Shown piece by piece: positions 1 through 8,920 of a stretch of 64,000 bases of DNA. The position numbers and the translations under genes were made by a program. The notes under the pieces are model-generated. The model was not told where the DNA came from and did not search any database. It was given only the letters and a program-made list of their open reading frames with translations. Position 1 is the stretch's first letter. Every line of letters starts with the position of its first letter. This stretch comes from Spirochaetales bacterium (lineage in GTDB: Bacteria; Spirochaetota; Spirochaetia; DAHUYW01), in assembly GCA_027306915.1 (NCBI GenBank), contig DAHUYW010000002.1, forward strand, positions 250 to 64,249, written 5' to 3'.

Positions 1-1
1 A

Positions 2-304
2 CACTGTCTTCTTTCCTGGCCTGCGTCAATAAACAGCTTCAAGAAATTGTCCTATGGAATCGTCGACGATCGCCTCAGGCTCTACGCACGAGATCTCGTG
101 CGTATCGGGCTGTCCCTGCCGAAGAACCTCGAAGAGCAGAAAGAGATTGCAGAACGTCTATCCGCAATAGGCCGCGCATTGCAGCGGACGGAGCGCGATC
201 TGGCAAAACTCCGACTACTCAAACTCGGCCTCATGCACGACCTGCTGACCGGTCGGGTGCGGGTCCCCGTCCCGGAGACCGCGACGGGTGCAACCGAGGC
301 CTGA
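2..304 (+). CDS. hsdS: Type I restriction-modification specificity subunit HsdS, C-terminal part (partial at left edge)
   Basis: HsdS is the DNA-recognition subunit of type I restriction enzymes and assembles with HsdM and HsdR. Only the C-terminal tail is in the window. The frame is open to the left edge, so the apparent TTG start at 47 is not the real start. The tail shows the conserved end of a second target-recognition domain and the following helix: 'LPKNLEEQKEIAERL', then a heptad-like helix ending 'LMHDLLTGRVRVPV', typical of HsdS. It is followed by a DUF4143 ATPase and a broken hsdR, the usual order with an inserted accessory gene. Whether the rest of HsdS and HsdM are intact cannot be seen. 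Confidence 0.85.
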   Translation, partial: HCLLSWPASINSFKKLSYGIVDDRLRLYARDLVRIGLSLPKNLEEQKEIAERLSAIGRALQRTERDLAKLRLLKLGLMHDLLTGRVRVPVPETATGATEA

Positions 305-372
305 CCAAGCGCAGTCCGGCTAATCCGTCCGAGGCGCCTGAGCGCGTCGCTTGTCGGGAGGGGACGTCGACC

Positions 373-405
373 ATGAAATTCCGTCTTCCAATGAGGGATT
401 TTCAT
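373..405. promoter_or_regulatory. Imperfect inverted repeat in front of the DUF4143 ATPase gene (operator-like)
   Basis: ATGAAATTCC (373-382) and GGGATTTTCAT (395-405) form an inverted repeat with ten-base arms, one mismatch and a spacer of about 12 bases. It lies immediately upstream of a -10-like TATGCT (408-413), which is six bases from the ATG at 420. The position fits an operator, possibly autoregulatory. No binding protein can be named from sequence. Confidence 0.4.
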
Positions 406-419
406 GGTATGCTCTCATC

Positions 420-1580
420 ATGGTAGAGCGGCCGGTTCTCTTAAGCACCGTCAAGCAAGCCCTCTCGCGGAGCCGCGTGGTCGTGCTGACCGGGCCGCGC
501 CAGTGCGGGAAGACCACGTTGGCGCGGCAGCTCCTGAGCGAGGAGTCGGTCAACTACTTCGACCTGGAAGATCCCGCGTCCCTTGCCCGCCTCGAGGAGC
601 CGATGACCGCCCTCGGAAAGCTCCGCGGCCTGGTGGTGATCGACGAGGTGCAGCGGCGGCCCGAGCTCTTTCCCGTCCTGCGGGTCTTGACGGATCGCCG
701 CGGCAACCCTGCCCGTTTTCTCATTCTCGGCAGCGCCTCGGGCGACCTCCTTCGCCAGACCTCCGAGAGCCTCGCCGGGAGAATGGAGCGAGTCGTGATG
801 GGCGGCTTTTCGCTGCGGGAGCTGGGCGCGGAGGCCGAGCAAACCCTGTGGCTGCGCGGAAGCCTTCCCCTTTCCTACCTCGCAGGCAGCGACGCCGACA
901 GCGCGCTGTGGCGGAAGAGCTTCATTCAGACCCTCCTAGAGCGCGATCTCCCGCAGTGGGGCGTGCGTGTTCCCGCTATCGCCCTGCAGCGCTTCTGGAC
1001 CATGCTCGCGCACTATTCCGGCCAGACCTGGAACGCAGCCGAGCCGGCGCGCTCGCTCGGCGTGAGCGAATCCACCGCGCGGCGTTACCTCGACCTACTG
1101 ACGGACGCCTTCGTCGTCCGCCAGCTGCCACCTCACCATGCAAACCTGCGCAAGCGCCAGGTGAAGGCTCCGAAGATCTACGTGCGCGACAGCGGGCTCC
1201 TACACCAGCTCCTCGGCATCGGCAGCCGCAAGGAGCTCTTGGGCCATCCCAAGGTCGGGGCCTCGTGGGAAGGGTATATAATCGAACAGGTGGTGATGGG
1301 AGAGCCGCACGACGAGGCCCTCTTTTGGGCGACGCATCAGGGCGCTGAGATTGACTTGATCCTCCGCCGCGGCACCGCCCTCCTCGGAGTGGAGTGCAAG
1401 CTCTCCGACGCGCCGCGCATGACCCCGTCGATCAGGATCGCCCTCGACGATCTCGGGCTTGAAAGGGTAGTCGTGCTCTATCCCGGGGCGAAGCGTTATC
1501 CGATCGCGGAGCGAGTCGAGGCCGTCCCCCTCGCGACGCTCGGAGGGAGGGGTTCGTTGTTCGAGAGCATCGACGCATGA
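420..1580 (+). CDS. AAA-family ATPase with DUF4143 C-terminal domain
   Basis: A 386-residue member of the AAA_14/DUF4143 family, which is common in genomic islands and has no settled function. The N-terminal ATPase shows a Walker A loop 'GPRQCGKTT' and Walker B 'LVVIDEVQRRPELF'. The middle contains a winged-helix-like stretch ('LGVSESTARRYLDLL'). The C-terminal DUF4143 part ends with 'GAEIDLIL...LLGVECKLS', which resembles a PD-(D/E)xK nuclease core. The ATG at 420 was preferred over 351 because homology begins there ('MVERPVLLSTVKQAL') and a -10-like box sits just upstream. The next gene overlaps its stop codon (hsdR ATG at 1577). Insertion between hsdS and hsdR suggests a passenger or defence-associated gene. 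Confidence 0.85.
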   Translation: MVERPVLLSTVKQALSRSRVVVLTGPRQCGKTTLARQLLSEESVNYFDLEDPASLARLEEPMTALGKLRGLVVIDEVQRRPELFPVLRVLTDRRGNPARFLILGSASGDLLRQTSESLAGRMERVVMGGFSLRELGAEAEQTLWLRGSLPLSYLAGSDADSALWRKSFIQTLLERDLPQWGVRVPAIALQRFWTMLAHYSGQTWNAAEPARSLGVSESTARRYLDLLTDAFVVRQLPPHHANLRKRQVKAPKIYVRDSGLLHQLLGIGSRKELLGHPKVGASWEGYIIEQVVMGEPHDEALFWATHQGAEIDLILRRGTALLGVECKLSDAPRMTPSIRIALDDLGLERVVVLYPGAKRYPIAERVEAVPLATLGGRGSLFESIDA

Positions 1581-4500
1581 GCGAGTACCTTCACGTCGAA
1601 AAGCCCTTCCTCGACCAGCTCGCCGTGCTCGGCTGGAGCGTGGTGAACCAGGGCCAGGGGATGGTTCCTTCGGATCCCGCGAAGAGCCTGCGCGGCAGCG
1701 TTCGGGAGTGCATCCTGCCGGGGGTCTTCCAGAACGCCGTCAGGTCGATCAATCGGACCGCGGCCGTCAGGAGTGGCTCACCGAGCGGCAGATCGAGGAG
1801 CTGCGCGAGCAGCTACTCCGTCAGCCGAATCGAAGCCTCCTCGAGGCCAACGAGACCGTGCACGCCCTTCTCCTGAAGGCGCAGGTCGACCGGAACGAGC
1901 TCACGGGCGAGCCGGATCCCGTGGTGAAGCTCATCGACTTCGCCAACCCCGAGCGCAACCAGTTCCACGCCATCAACCAGCTCCGCATCGACACTCCGGG
2001 ATGCGTCAAAAGCTGCATCATCCCCGACATTGTCCTTTTCGTGAACGGGCTGCCTCTCGTCGTGATCGAGGCGAAGATCGGCGATGCCAACACCGCGAAC
2101 CCTATGCACGCCGCCTACGAGCAGCTCCTCCGCTGCCGAAACGCCCGGCCCGAAACCGTCAGGGCGGACCTGCGGGAGGGGGAGCCTCGCCTCTTCTACA
2201 CGAACCTCCTCCTCATGCGCACCTGCGGCGAGAGGGCCGAGATCGGCACCATCACCTCCGGCCACGAACACTTCTCGGCATGGAAGGAGATCAGGCCCGC
2301 CGAGCGAAAGAGCTACTCGCGCCCGCTCGGCGTCGAGCGTGAGCAGGAGATGCTCGTTCAGGGGCTTCTTGAACCGGCGACCCTTCTCGACGTGCTTCGC
2401 ACCTCCACGGTCTTCATGGACACCGACGGGAAGCGGCGCATCAAGGTGGTCTGCCACTACCAGCAGTATCGGGCGGCGCGCAAGATCGTCGAGCGCCTCC
2501 GAAGCGGCGCCACGCCCGAGGAGCGCTCCGGGGTCATCTGGCACACCCAAGGCTCGGGCAAATCCTTGACCATGGTCTTCGTCGCCCGAATGATCCGATC
2601 CTCCCCCGATCTCGAGGACTTCAAGATCCTGCTCGTGAACGATCGCCTCCATCTCGAGCGGCAGCTCACGCGCACGGCCAAGCTCATCGGCGGCACGGTG
2701 AACGTCATTGAGAGCACCGCCGAGCTTCGGGAGCATCTCGCCACGGAGGTCTCCGACGTCAACCTCGTCATGGTCCACAAGTTCGCCGAGCGGAGCAAGG
2801 AGCTTCCGCGGTCGCTCGCCCGGGCCCTTGCGGCTCGCAAGAAGGAGGTTGCGAAGGGGAGAGGCGGCGCGCTGGCCGCGGCCGAAGGAATCACCCTCTA
2901 CCGGGCGATCCCCTCGGGCACGAGCTTCGGCGTCGTGAATACTTCGGAGCGCATCCTCCTCATGGTGGATGAGGCGCACCGTACTCAGGGCTCCGACCTG
3001 GGCGACAACCTCTTCGAGGCCTTCCCGAACGCCGCCCGCATCGCCTTCACCGGAACCCCGCTCATCACGGAGCAGCACGCGGATAAGAGAACCGTCAAAC
3101 GCTTCGGCGAGTACATCGACACCTACAAGCTGATGGATGCGGTGCACGACGGCACCACGCTTCAGATCCTGTACGAGGGGCGCACCGCGGACACCGCCCT
3201 CGCGGACAAGCACGGCTTCGATGTCACGTTCGAGGACCTCTTCAGAGAGCGGAGCGAGGAGGAGCTTCTCCCTATCAAGAAGAAGTACGGCGCCACGGGC
3301 GACATCCTCGAGGCGGAGAATCGAATCGGGGCCATCGCGAAGGATCTCGTCGGCCCCTACATCGGCAACATCCTGCCCGACGGGTTCAAGGCACAGGTCG
3401 TCTGCCACTCGAAGCTTGCGGCGATCCGCTACCAGAAGGCCATTCGAGCCGCCCTGGGCGAACGGATTGACCGCGAACGGGCGATGCCCAACGCCGATCT
3501 CGACTTCGTTCGACGCCTCGAATTCTTGAAAGTAGCCGTCGTGATCTCCGCCGACGTCGCAAACGAGCCGGCAGCCGTCACTGAGGCGCGTCGGGAGGCG
3601 AAGCGATGGAATGCGGTGGAGAGCTTCTGCAAGCCCTTCGACTTCGACGACCGCGACAAGACGCTTACCGGCATCGCCTTCCTTGTCATGCGCGACATGC
3701 TCCTCACCGGTTTCGACGCGCCGGTTGAGCAGGTCATGTACATCGACAAGAAGCTCCGCGAGCACAATCTGCTCCAGGCCATCGCCCGGGTGAATCGGGT
3801 CGCAGGTGGCAAGCATCGCGGCTTCATCGTCCACTACATCGGGCTTGCCAACCACCTCAGCCACGCCCTCTCAATCTACGCCGAGGAGGATGCCGACGAT
3901 ATCCGGGAGGGGTTGAAGAACATCTTAAGCGAGGTGCCGATCCTTGAGGAGCGCTACCAGCGCCTTCTCCACCACTTTCGCTCGGCCGGGGTCAGCCAGA
4001 TCGAGGAGCTCGTCAAAGGAAGGCTACCCGGTCCGGAGGCGGAGGTTGCCGTGGTCCACGTCGCGGTGGATGCGCTCGAGGAGATCAAGGCGAGGGCGGA
4101 CTTCGAGGTCTATCTCAAGAAGTTCCTGGAGAGCCTGAATCTCATTCTCCCGAATGCGGCGGGCCAGCCCTACCGAGGCACCGCGAGGCGCTTCGGCTAT
4201 CTCCTTCGGATGGCGAAGGAGCGCTACAAGGATGACTCCCTCGACATCGCCGATGCCGGTGAGAAGGTGAAGGCCCTCATCAACGAACATCTCATCAGCC
4301 TCGGCATCGATCCGAAGATCCCGCCGGTCGAGCTCCTGTCCGACGACTTCCTTGCCCAAGTCCTCGAACACTCGTAGGGCGACGCCAAGGCCAAGGCGAG
4401 CGAGATGGAGCACGCAATCCGCAAGCACTGCACGATCCACTTCGACGAGGATCCCGCCTTCCACAAACGCTTGAGCGCCTGATCCGCGAGCACCACGACA

Positions 4501-4880
4501 ACTGGGAGCTCCTTGCCGAAGGCTACGAGCAGCTGCGAAAAGAGTCGATCGAAGGACGAACCGAGAGCGTGCGCGGCCTCGGGAGGGAGGCGACGGTCTT
4601 CTATGAGCATGTCCGCCCGCTGGCGTACGACGGGAGCGAGCCCTCCGCCGAGGAGGACGAGTCGCTCGAGAGACTCGTCGTGCGGATCGTCGCGATCCTC
4701 CGCGGAACCATCGACGTGCTCGACTTCTGGAGGAAGCCCACCGAGGTGAAGCGTCTTCGCGCCGGCATCGACACCGAGATCCTCCTCGCCGGCGTTGCGG
4801 CGCTGGAAGCGCGACACGAGCGGATCGCGGTCGAGATCGTGAAGCTCGCCGAGAAGCGGCACGGAGAGCTCCTCGAATGA
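1577..4880 (+). pseudogene. hsdR: Type I restriction enzyme HsdR, broken by two frameshifts and one in-frame stop
   Basis: HsdR is the nuclease and DNA-translocating motor of type I restriction enzymes. The N-terminus ('MSEYLHVEKPFLDQL') starts at 1577 and runs to about 1755. Homology then continues in another frame ('RQEWLTERQIEEL') to a TAG at 4375-4377. The same frame reads on as 'AKASEMEHAIRKH', and near 4475 the homology shifts frame again ('IREHHDNWELL') to the stop at 4878-4880. The main frame keeps the nuclease site (PDIV...EAK), Walker A (HTQGSGKS), DEAH box (VDEAH) and motif III (TGTP). Three lesions in one gene make it non-functional unless they are sequence errors. It overlaps the next gene by ATGA. 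Confidence 0.85.
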
Positions 4881-5365
4881 AGGATGCACGAGGCGACCGC
4901 CTGACCTACGAGGTGGTCCGGAGCCGCCGCTCCACGGTCGATATCATCGTCGAGCGCGACGGCAGCGTCCTGGTGCGCGCCCCGGAGTGGACCGACGATC
5001 GAAAAATCGAAGAGATCGTCGCACCCCGGAAGCACCACATCTTCCGCAATCTCGCCGAGTGGCGGGACCTCAACGCAACCCGGGTGCTGCGCGAGTTAAA
5101 GAACGGCGAGGGCTTCCCGTACCTGGGCCGCTCCTACCGCCTGTTTTTGGTTAGCGACCAGGAGGAAGCTCTCAACTTGCGAAACGGCCGCTTCACTCTG
5201 CGCCGAGACTTTGTGGAGCAGGGCGAGGAGGCGGCAAGAGCGGCCTTCCGCGACTACTTATATAGGCCGCGGTCTCTCCTGGATCCGCCGCCGCGTCGCC
5301 TACTGGGCCCCGAAGGAACGGCGCGGGGATGGACGTCTGAACAGCGCGGCACCACCTCGGGTTAG
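4877..5365 (+). pseudogene. YgjP-like metallopeptidase (DUF45), frameshifted and missing its zinc site
   Basis: The first ~125 residues match YgjP/DUF45 metal-dependent hydrolases, which often sit beside type I restriction genes ('SRRSTVDIIVERDGSVLVRAP', 'YLGRSYRLFLV'). Near 5265 the frame is lost: the expected continuation 'IRRRVAYWAPK' is present in another frame at about 5276-5312. Homology then ends before the HExxH-type zinc motif (usually HELCH). The family is normally about 230 residues long. The gene starts within the hsdR stop (ATGA), so it was part of the same operon. It is most likely a dead remnant; an indel error could explain the frameshift but not the missing catalytic half. 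Confidence 0.75.
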
Positions 5366-5519
5366 CCGACGCCTTGCCAGCGGCATCGTCGGTGATGCCG
5401 AACTTAGCGGAGTCGCTGCTGGCGCCCCTTGCCTCTAGCTCGCCGGAAATCCTATAGTTCCGTCGTCCGGAACACCAAACAGGGCGGCTCGTCCGGGCCG
5501 CGCAAGGAGAAAGTGAATC

Positions 5520-6551
5520 ATGGAATATCGACAACTCGGCCGCTCGGGCTTCAAGGTCCCGGCCTTGAGCTTCGGGACCGGCACCTTCGGCGGACGGACC
5601 GACTTCTTCAAGGCCTGGGGGGCGACCGACGTCGCGGAAGCGAAGCACCTCGTCGACATCTGCCTCGAGGCGGGGATCACGATGTTCGATTCGGCCGACA
5701 TCTACTCCGACGGCCTCTCCGAGGAGGTCCTCGGCAGGGCGGTTGCCGGAAGACGCGAGCGCGTGATCATTTCGACAAAGACCACCTTTCGCAAGGGCGA
5801 GGGGCCGAACGACGTGGGCTCATCGCGCTATCACCTTGTCGAGTCGGTCGAGGGAAGCCTCCGGCGCCTCGGCACCGATTACATCGACCTCCTCCAGCTT
5901 CACGGATACGATGCGATGACCCCGGTCGAGGAGACCCTCATGGCCCTTGACGACCTCGTGCGCGCGGGGAAGATCCGCTACATCGGCTGCTCGAACTTCT
6001 CGGGCTGGCACCTCATGAAATCCCTCGCGGCCTCGGAGCGCTACGGCCTCGCCCGCTACGTCGCCCACCAGGCCTACTACTCGCTCATCGGGCGCGACTA
6101 CGAGTGGGAGCTCATGCCCCTTGCCCTCGATCAGGGCGTGGGGGCTGTCGTGTGGAGCCCGCTCGGCTGGGGGCGCCTGACCGGAAAGCTCCGCCGCGGA
6201 CAGCCGCGGCCGTCGGTGAGCCGCCTGCCGGCAACCATCGACGCCGCCCCGCCGGTGTCGGACGAGCACCTCTTCAAGGTGGTCGACGCGATCGACGAGA
6301 TCGCCAAGGAGACCGGAAAGACGGTCCCGCAGATTGCGATCAACTGGCTCCTCCAGCGCCCGACCGTCTCGACCGTCATCATCGGGGCGCGCAACGAGGA
6401 GCAGCTGCGGCAGAATCTCGGCGCGGTCGGCTGGAGCCTCACCTCGGAGCAGGTCGCACGCCTCGATGCCGCGACTGAGACGACCCTGCCCTACCCCTAC
6501 TGGCACCAGCGGGGCTTCGCCGAGCGTAACCCCTTTCCGACGCTGAAGTAG
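5520..6551 (+). CDS. Aldo/keto reductase
   Basis: A 343-residue NAD(P)H-dependent oxidoreductase of the aldo/keto reductase TIM-barrel family, probably cytosolic. The catalytic tetrad is visible: Asp57 ('MFDSAD'), Tyr62, Lys87 ('ISTKTTF') and His128 ('LQLHGYD'). The C-terminal cofactor region 'STVIIGARNEEQLRQNLGA' is typical of the YajO/Tas-like group. An AAGGAGA ribosome site lies 8-10 bases before the ATG. It stands alone between the decaying restriction locus and pseudogene remnants. The natural substrate cannot be deduced. Confidence 0.92.
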   Translation: MEYRQLGRSGFKVPALSFGTGTFGGRTDFFKAWGATDVAEAKHLVDICLEAGITMFDSADIYSDGLSEEVLGRAVAGRRERVIISTKTTFRKGEGPNDVGSSRYHLVESVEGSLRRLGTDYIDLLQLHGYDAMTPVEETLMALDDLVRAGKIRYIGCSNFSGWHLMKSLAASERYGLARYVAHQAYYSLIGRDYEWELMPLALDQGVGAVVWSPLGWGRLTGKLRRGQPRPSVSRLPATIDAAPPVSDEHLFKVVDAIDEIAKETGKTVPQIAINWLLQRPTVSTVIIGARNEEQLRQNLGAVGWSLTSEQVARLDAATETTLPYPYWHQRGFAERNPFPTLK

Positions 6552-6557
6552 AGCGGG

Positions 6558-6692
6558 CGTCGAGCCCAGCAGGTCCAAGCGCACCCGGGCGACGACCGTC
6601 GTGAGCCAGCCGGTCAGGTTATGGATTCCGGTTGTACCGATGCGACTGAGCCGCAGCGAGGACTCCTGGACGGCATCCTCAGCCTCGGTCGC
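6558..6692 (-). pseudogene. Remnant of an ECF41/SigJ-type sigma factor (region 2 only)
   Basis: On the minus strand about 45 codons read 'ATEAEDAVQES...' followed by 'LTGWLTTVVARVRLDLL'. This is the hallmark of region 2 of ECF41-type RNA polymerase sigma factors (usual form EAEDAVQEAWLRL...GWLTTVVARVCLDML). No promoter-recognition region 4 or C-terminal SnoaL-like domain follows; the reading frame instead runs into the antisense of the aldo/keto reductase gene. It is a truncated relic in the otherwise gene-free 6552-6759 gap. Confidence 0.7.
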
Positions 6693-6759
6693 ATTCCTAC
6701 GTCGCGTTCCGTCATATGAGTGACGAACGGTAGTCAGTCGGTGTGACAAGGAGTTCAAG

Positions 6760-7169
6760 ATGAGCAAGCAACAGGTAGGCCCCTCTATCGACTTTCAAGG
6801 CAGTGCCCGCGGAGTCATGGAGTCTTGTCGCAAGGTGCGCGCCGGCAGCCTCGAGCTGCACACCGTGGACAAACAGGAGGCTCCCAAAACGGCCGGCCCC
6901 GGGGATCGCATCATGCATGCGCGCCTTGCGGCCGAGGGAGTTCTGATCATTGCCTCGGACGGAAGTCCCAACTACCCTGCCAAAGTCGGGCAGAACGTGG
7001 GTGTCGCGCTGCGGGGTGCCGACGAAACCCAGCTCTCCAAGCTCTTGGCGGGTCTATCCGAAAGCGGCACCGTCAAGATGCCGCTTTCCAAGCACCCCTG
7101 GGGCTCACAAGACGGCTGGCTCTCGGACAAGTTCGGGATTACTGGGCGGTCAGCATCGGAGAGGCGTAG
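6760..7169 (+). pseudogene. YjdN/PhnB-like VOC-fold protein, degenerate with a 3' frameshift
   Basis: The predicted protein resembles the YjdN/PhnB ('3-demethylubiquinone-9 3-methyltransferase') branch of the glyoxalase/VOC superfamily. Diagnostic stretches are 'GDRIMHARLAAEG', 'LIIASDGSP', 'GQNVGVALRG' and 'GTVKMPLSKHPWG...DKFGI'. A one-base frameshift near 7140 moves the normal ending 'WAVSIGEA' plus stop (7169) into another frame; the unshifted frame runs meaninglessly to 7311. The N-terminal helix that usually reads 'FYxxxLGG' is also altered ('SCRKVRAG'), which suggests real decay. A good ribosome site (AAGGAG) precedes the ATG. Downstream to 7300 only relic sequence is seen. Confidence 0.65.
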
Positions 7170-7300
7170 CGCCGATCGGCCTCGGTTTGCGTTCCGAAGC
7201 GTTCGAGCTCGCTCGGCAGGGTTCGTAGCGATTCATCGATCGAAAGCTTCCCGCGCCGAACCTAACCCGCCCTCATTCGCGCCGCCAATGTCTGACACGT

Positions 7301-8920
7301 CTATCCCGTGAGCGCCCGCTTCGCCCCTTCCGGAAAGTCAAGCCCGGTAAAGAGCTTGAACTGCAGGTAGGCCTGCTCGAGGAGCATCTCGAACCCGCCG
7401 ATTGTCCGGCAGCCCGCCTTCACCGCTCGAGCAAGCAGGAGAGTCTCTCTCGGCGCGTAGACGAGGTCGTAGACGATCTCGCTTCCGCGTAGCTCGTAGA
7501 ACGCGATCGGGTCCTCCCCCTCATTGGGGTGCATCCCGGCGCTCGTGGTCTGGATGATGAGATCGAAGGGAGCAGTTGACGCGGAGGCGCCGATGGCCGC
7601 GGCGGCCCGCGCGAGCCCCTCGGCTGAGAGCTCCTCTGCCCGGCAGCCAAATTCGGCCGCAAGGCGCCTCGCGCGCTCGACGGTGCGGTTCACGATGGCG
7701 ACCGCACAGCCGGCATCGACGAGAGCGGCGACGACCGCTCGCGCAGCGCCTCCGGCCCCTACGACGAGCGCCTGCTTGCCGGAAAGCCGCCGTCCCGCGA
7801 CGCGCGCAAGCGGCGCGAGAAAGCCGGGGGCGTCGGTGTTGGCGCCGCGCCACCTGCCGGAAGCGGCCGTGGCATCGGAGGTGGGACGGCCGATCCCGCC
7901 CCGGCGGGGGACCGCCGCCGCAGCGCCGGAAGCGCCACCGGTCGGTGCTTCGGTAGCGGAGCCCCCGGCTGTCAGCCGAACCAGCGTATTGCAGGAGCCG
8001 ATCCGCGCCACGAAGGGGTCGCGCTCGGCGAGCATTGGGAGAACGCTCTCCTTGTGCGGGATCGTTACCGAGGCGCCCGCTATCCCGAGTCGATCGGCAA
8101 CGGCAAAGAAGAGCGCGGGATCGTCGACCTGAATCGGCAGGTAGCACGCGTCAAGGCCGGCTACCTTGTAGCCGGTGTTGTGGATTAGCGGCGAGCGGGT
8201 GTGCATCACCGGATTTCCGATGATGCAGAAAAGGCGCGTTTGATCCGAGATCGAGCGGACGCGGTAGAGCTCCTCGAGGGCGCGCGGATCGACATGGCCG
8301 GGCGCCGCCTGCTCCCTGCCTGCGGTGCTGTAGGTGAGGTAGCTACCGAGCCTTCCCGCGAGGACGCGCGTCGGGAATCCCCAGTCGCCCATGCCGAGGA
8401 CGATCTTTTCGATTCCCGAGAGCTCGGCGCAGGCATCGAGAAGCGCGAGGAGCTCCCCCGTCGAGCGCGGCATCACTGTAGCCTTCGGAAGCTCGCCCGG
8501 ATTGCGGGCAAGACGCCGAGTTCTGGCCACGAGACCCGCAGGCACGCCGGTGAAGTCATGAAAGGAGCGGATCACCCGCACTTCGAAGCGGGCCGCCGCG
8601 GCTTCGAGCGAGGGGGCGATGAGGTCCTCCTCGAGGTCGACGAAGGACCAGCCGCCCGCGATCGCCTTCTCGAGCAGGGCGATGCGCTCGCCTTCGGACC
8701 CCGCGAAGCGCCCGCCGTCCGAGCGCCGCCGGATCGCGAGGATCGCAGGGATCCCCGCGAGGCGCGGAAAGCCCGCCATGCGAGCCATCTCCAGGGGGTC
8801 GAGAAAGTCCGCCCTCAGCTCCACGAGATCGATGTGCCTTCGGTTCGCCTCAAGCAGGGCGAGATCCTCGGAGAGGCTCTTCTCGGTCAGCGCAAGGCAG
8901 ATCTTCGTTGCCTGCTTCAT
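7301..8920 (-). CDS. aroDE: Bifunctional 3-dehydroquinate dehydratase (type I) / shikimate dehydrogenase
   Basis: A 539-residue fusion catalysing two consecutive steps of the shikimate pathway. Residues ~1-220 are a type I dehydroquinase with catalytic His121 ('RSFHDF') and Schiff-base Lys146 ('PKATVMP'). Residues ~228-539 are AroE with 'SPLIHN', catalytic Lys290 in 'SVTIPHK', Asp363 in 'NTDAPGF', and NADP-binding 'GAGGAARA' (388-395) followed by 'NRT'. A Gly/Ala/Pro/Ser-rich insert (~317-356) interrupts AroE just before NTDAPGF. The start overlaps the nagA stop by ATGA, so the two are translationally coupled. Such AroD-AroE fusions are known in plants, chlamydiae and some other bacteria. Confidence 0.93.
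   Translation of the reverse strand: MKQATKICLALTEKSLSEDLALLEANRRHIDLVELRADFLDPLEMARMAGFPRLAGIPAILAIRRRSDGGRFAGSEGERIALLEKAIAGGWSFVDLEEDLIAPSLEAAAARFEVRVIRSFHDFTGVPAGLVARTRRLARNPGELPKATVMPRSTGELLALLDACAELSGIEKIVLGMGDWGFPTRVLAGRLGSYLTYSTAGREQAAPGHVDPRALEELYRVRSISDQTRLFCIIGNPVMHTRSPLIHNTGYKVAGLDACYLPIQVDDPALFFAVADRLGIAGASVTIPHKESVLPMLAERDPFVARIGSCNTLVRLTAGGSATEAPTGGASGAAAAVPRRGGIGRPTSDATAASGRWRGANTDAPGFLAPLARVAGRRLSGKQALVVGAGGAARAVVAALVDAGCAVAIVNRTVERARRLAAEFGCRAEELSAEGLARAAAAIGASASTAPFDLIIQTTSAGMHPNEGEDPIAFYELRGSEIVYDLVYAPRETLLLARAVKAGCRTIGGFEMLLEQAYLQFKLFTGLDFPEGAKRALTG

Noticed and set aside
1813..3864. 683-codon open frame on the minus strand inside hsdR
   Set aside because: It is the antisense shadow of a GC-rich coding gene. 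Its translation has no domain signature, while the plus strand has helicase and nuclease motifs.
6712..6918. 68-codon minus-strand frame over the YjdN-like start
   Set aside because: Antisense shadow of the YjdN-like gene. It has no domain and is not in the frame of the sigma-factor remnant.
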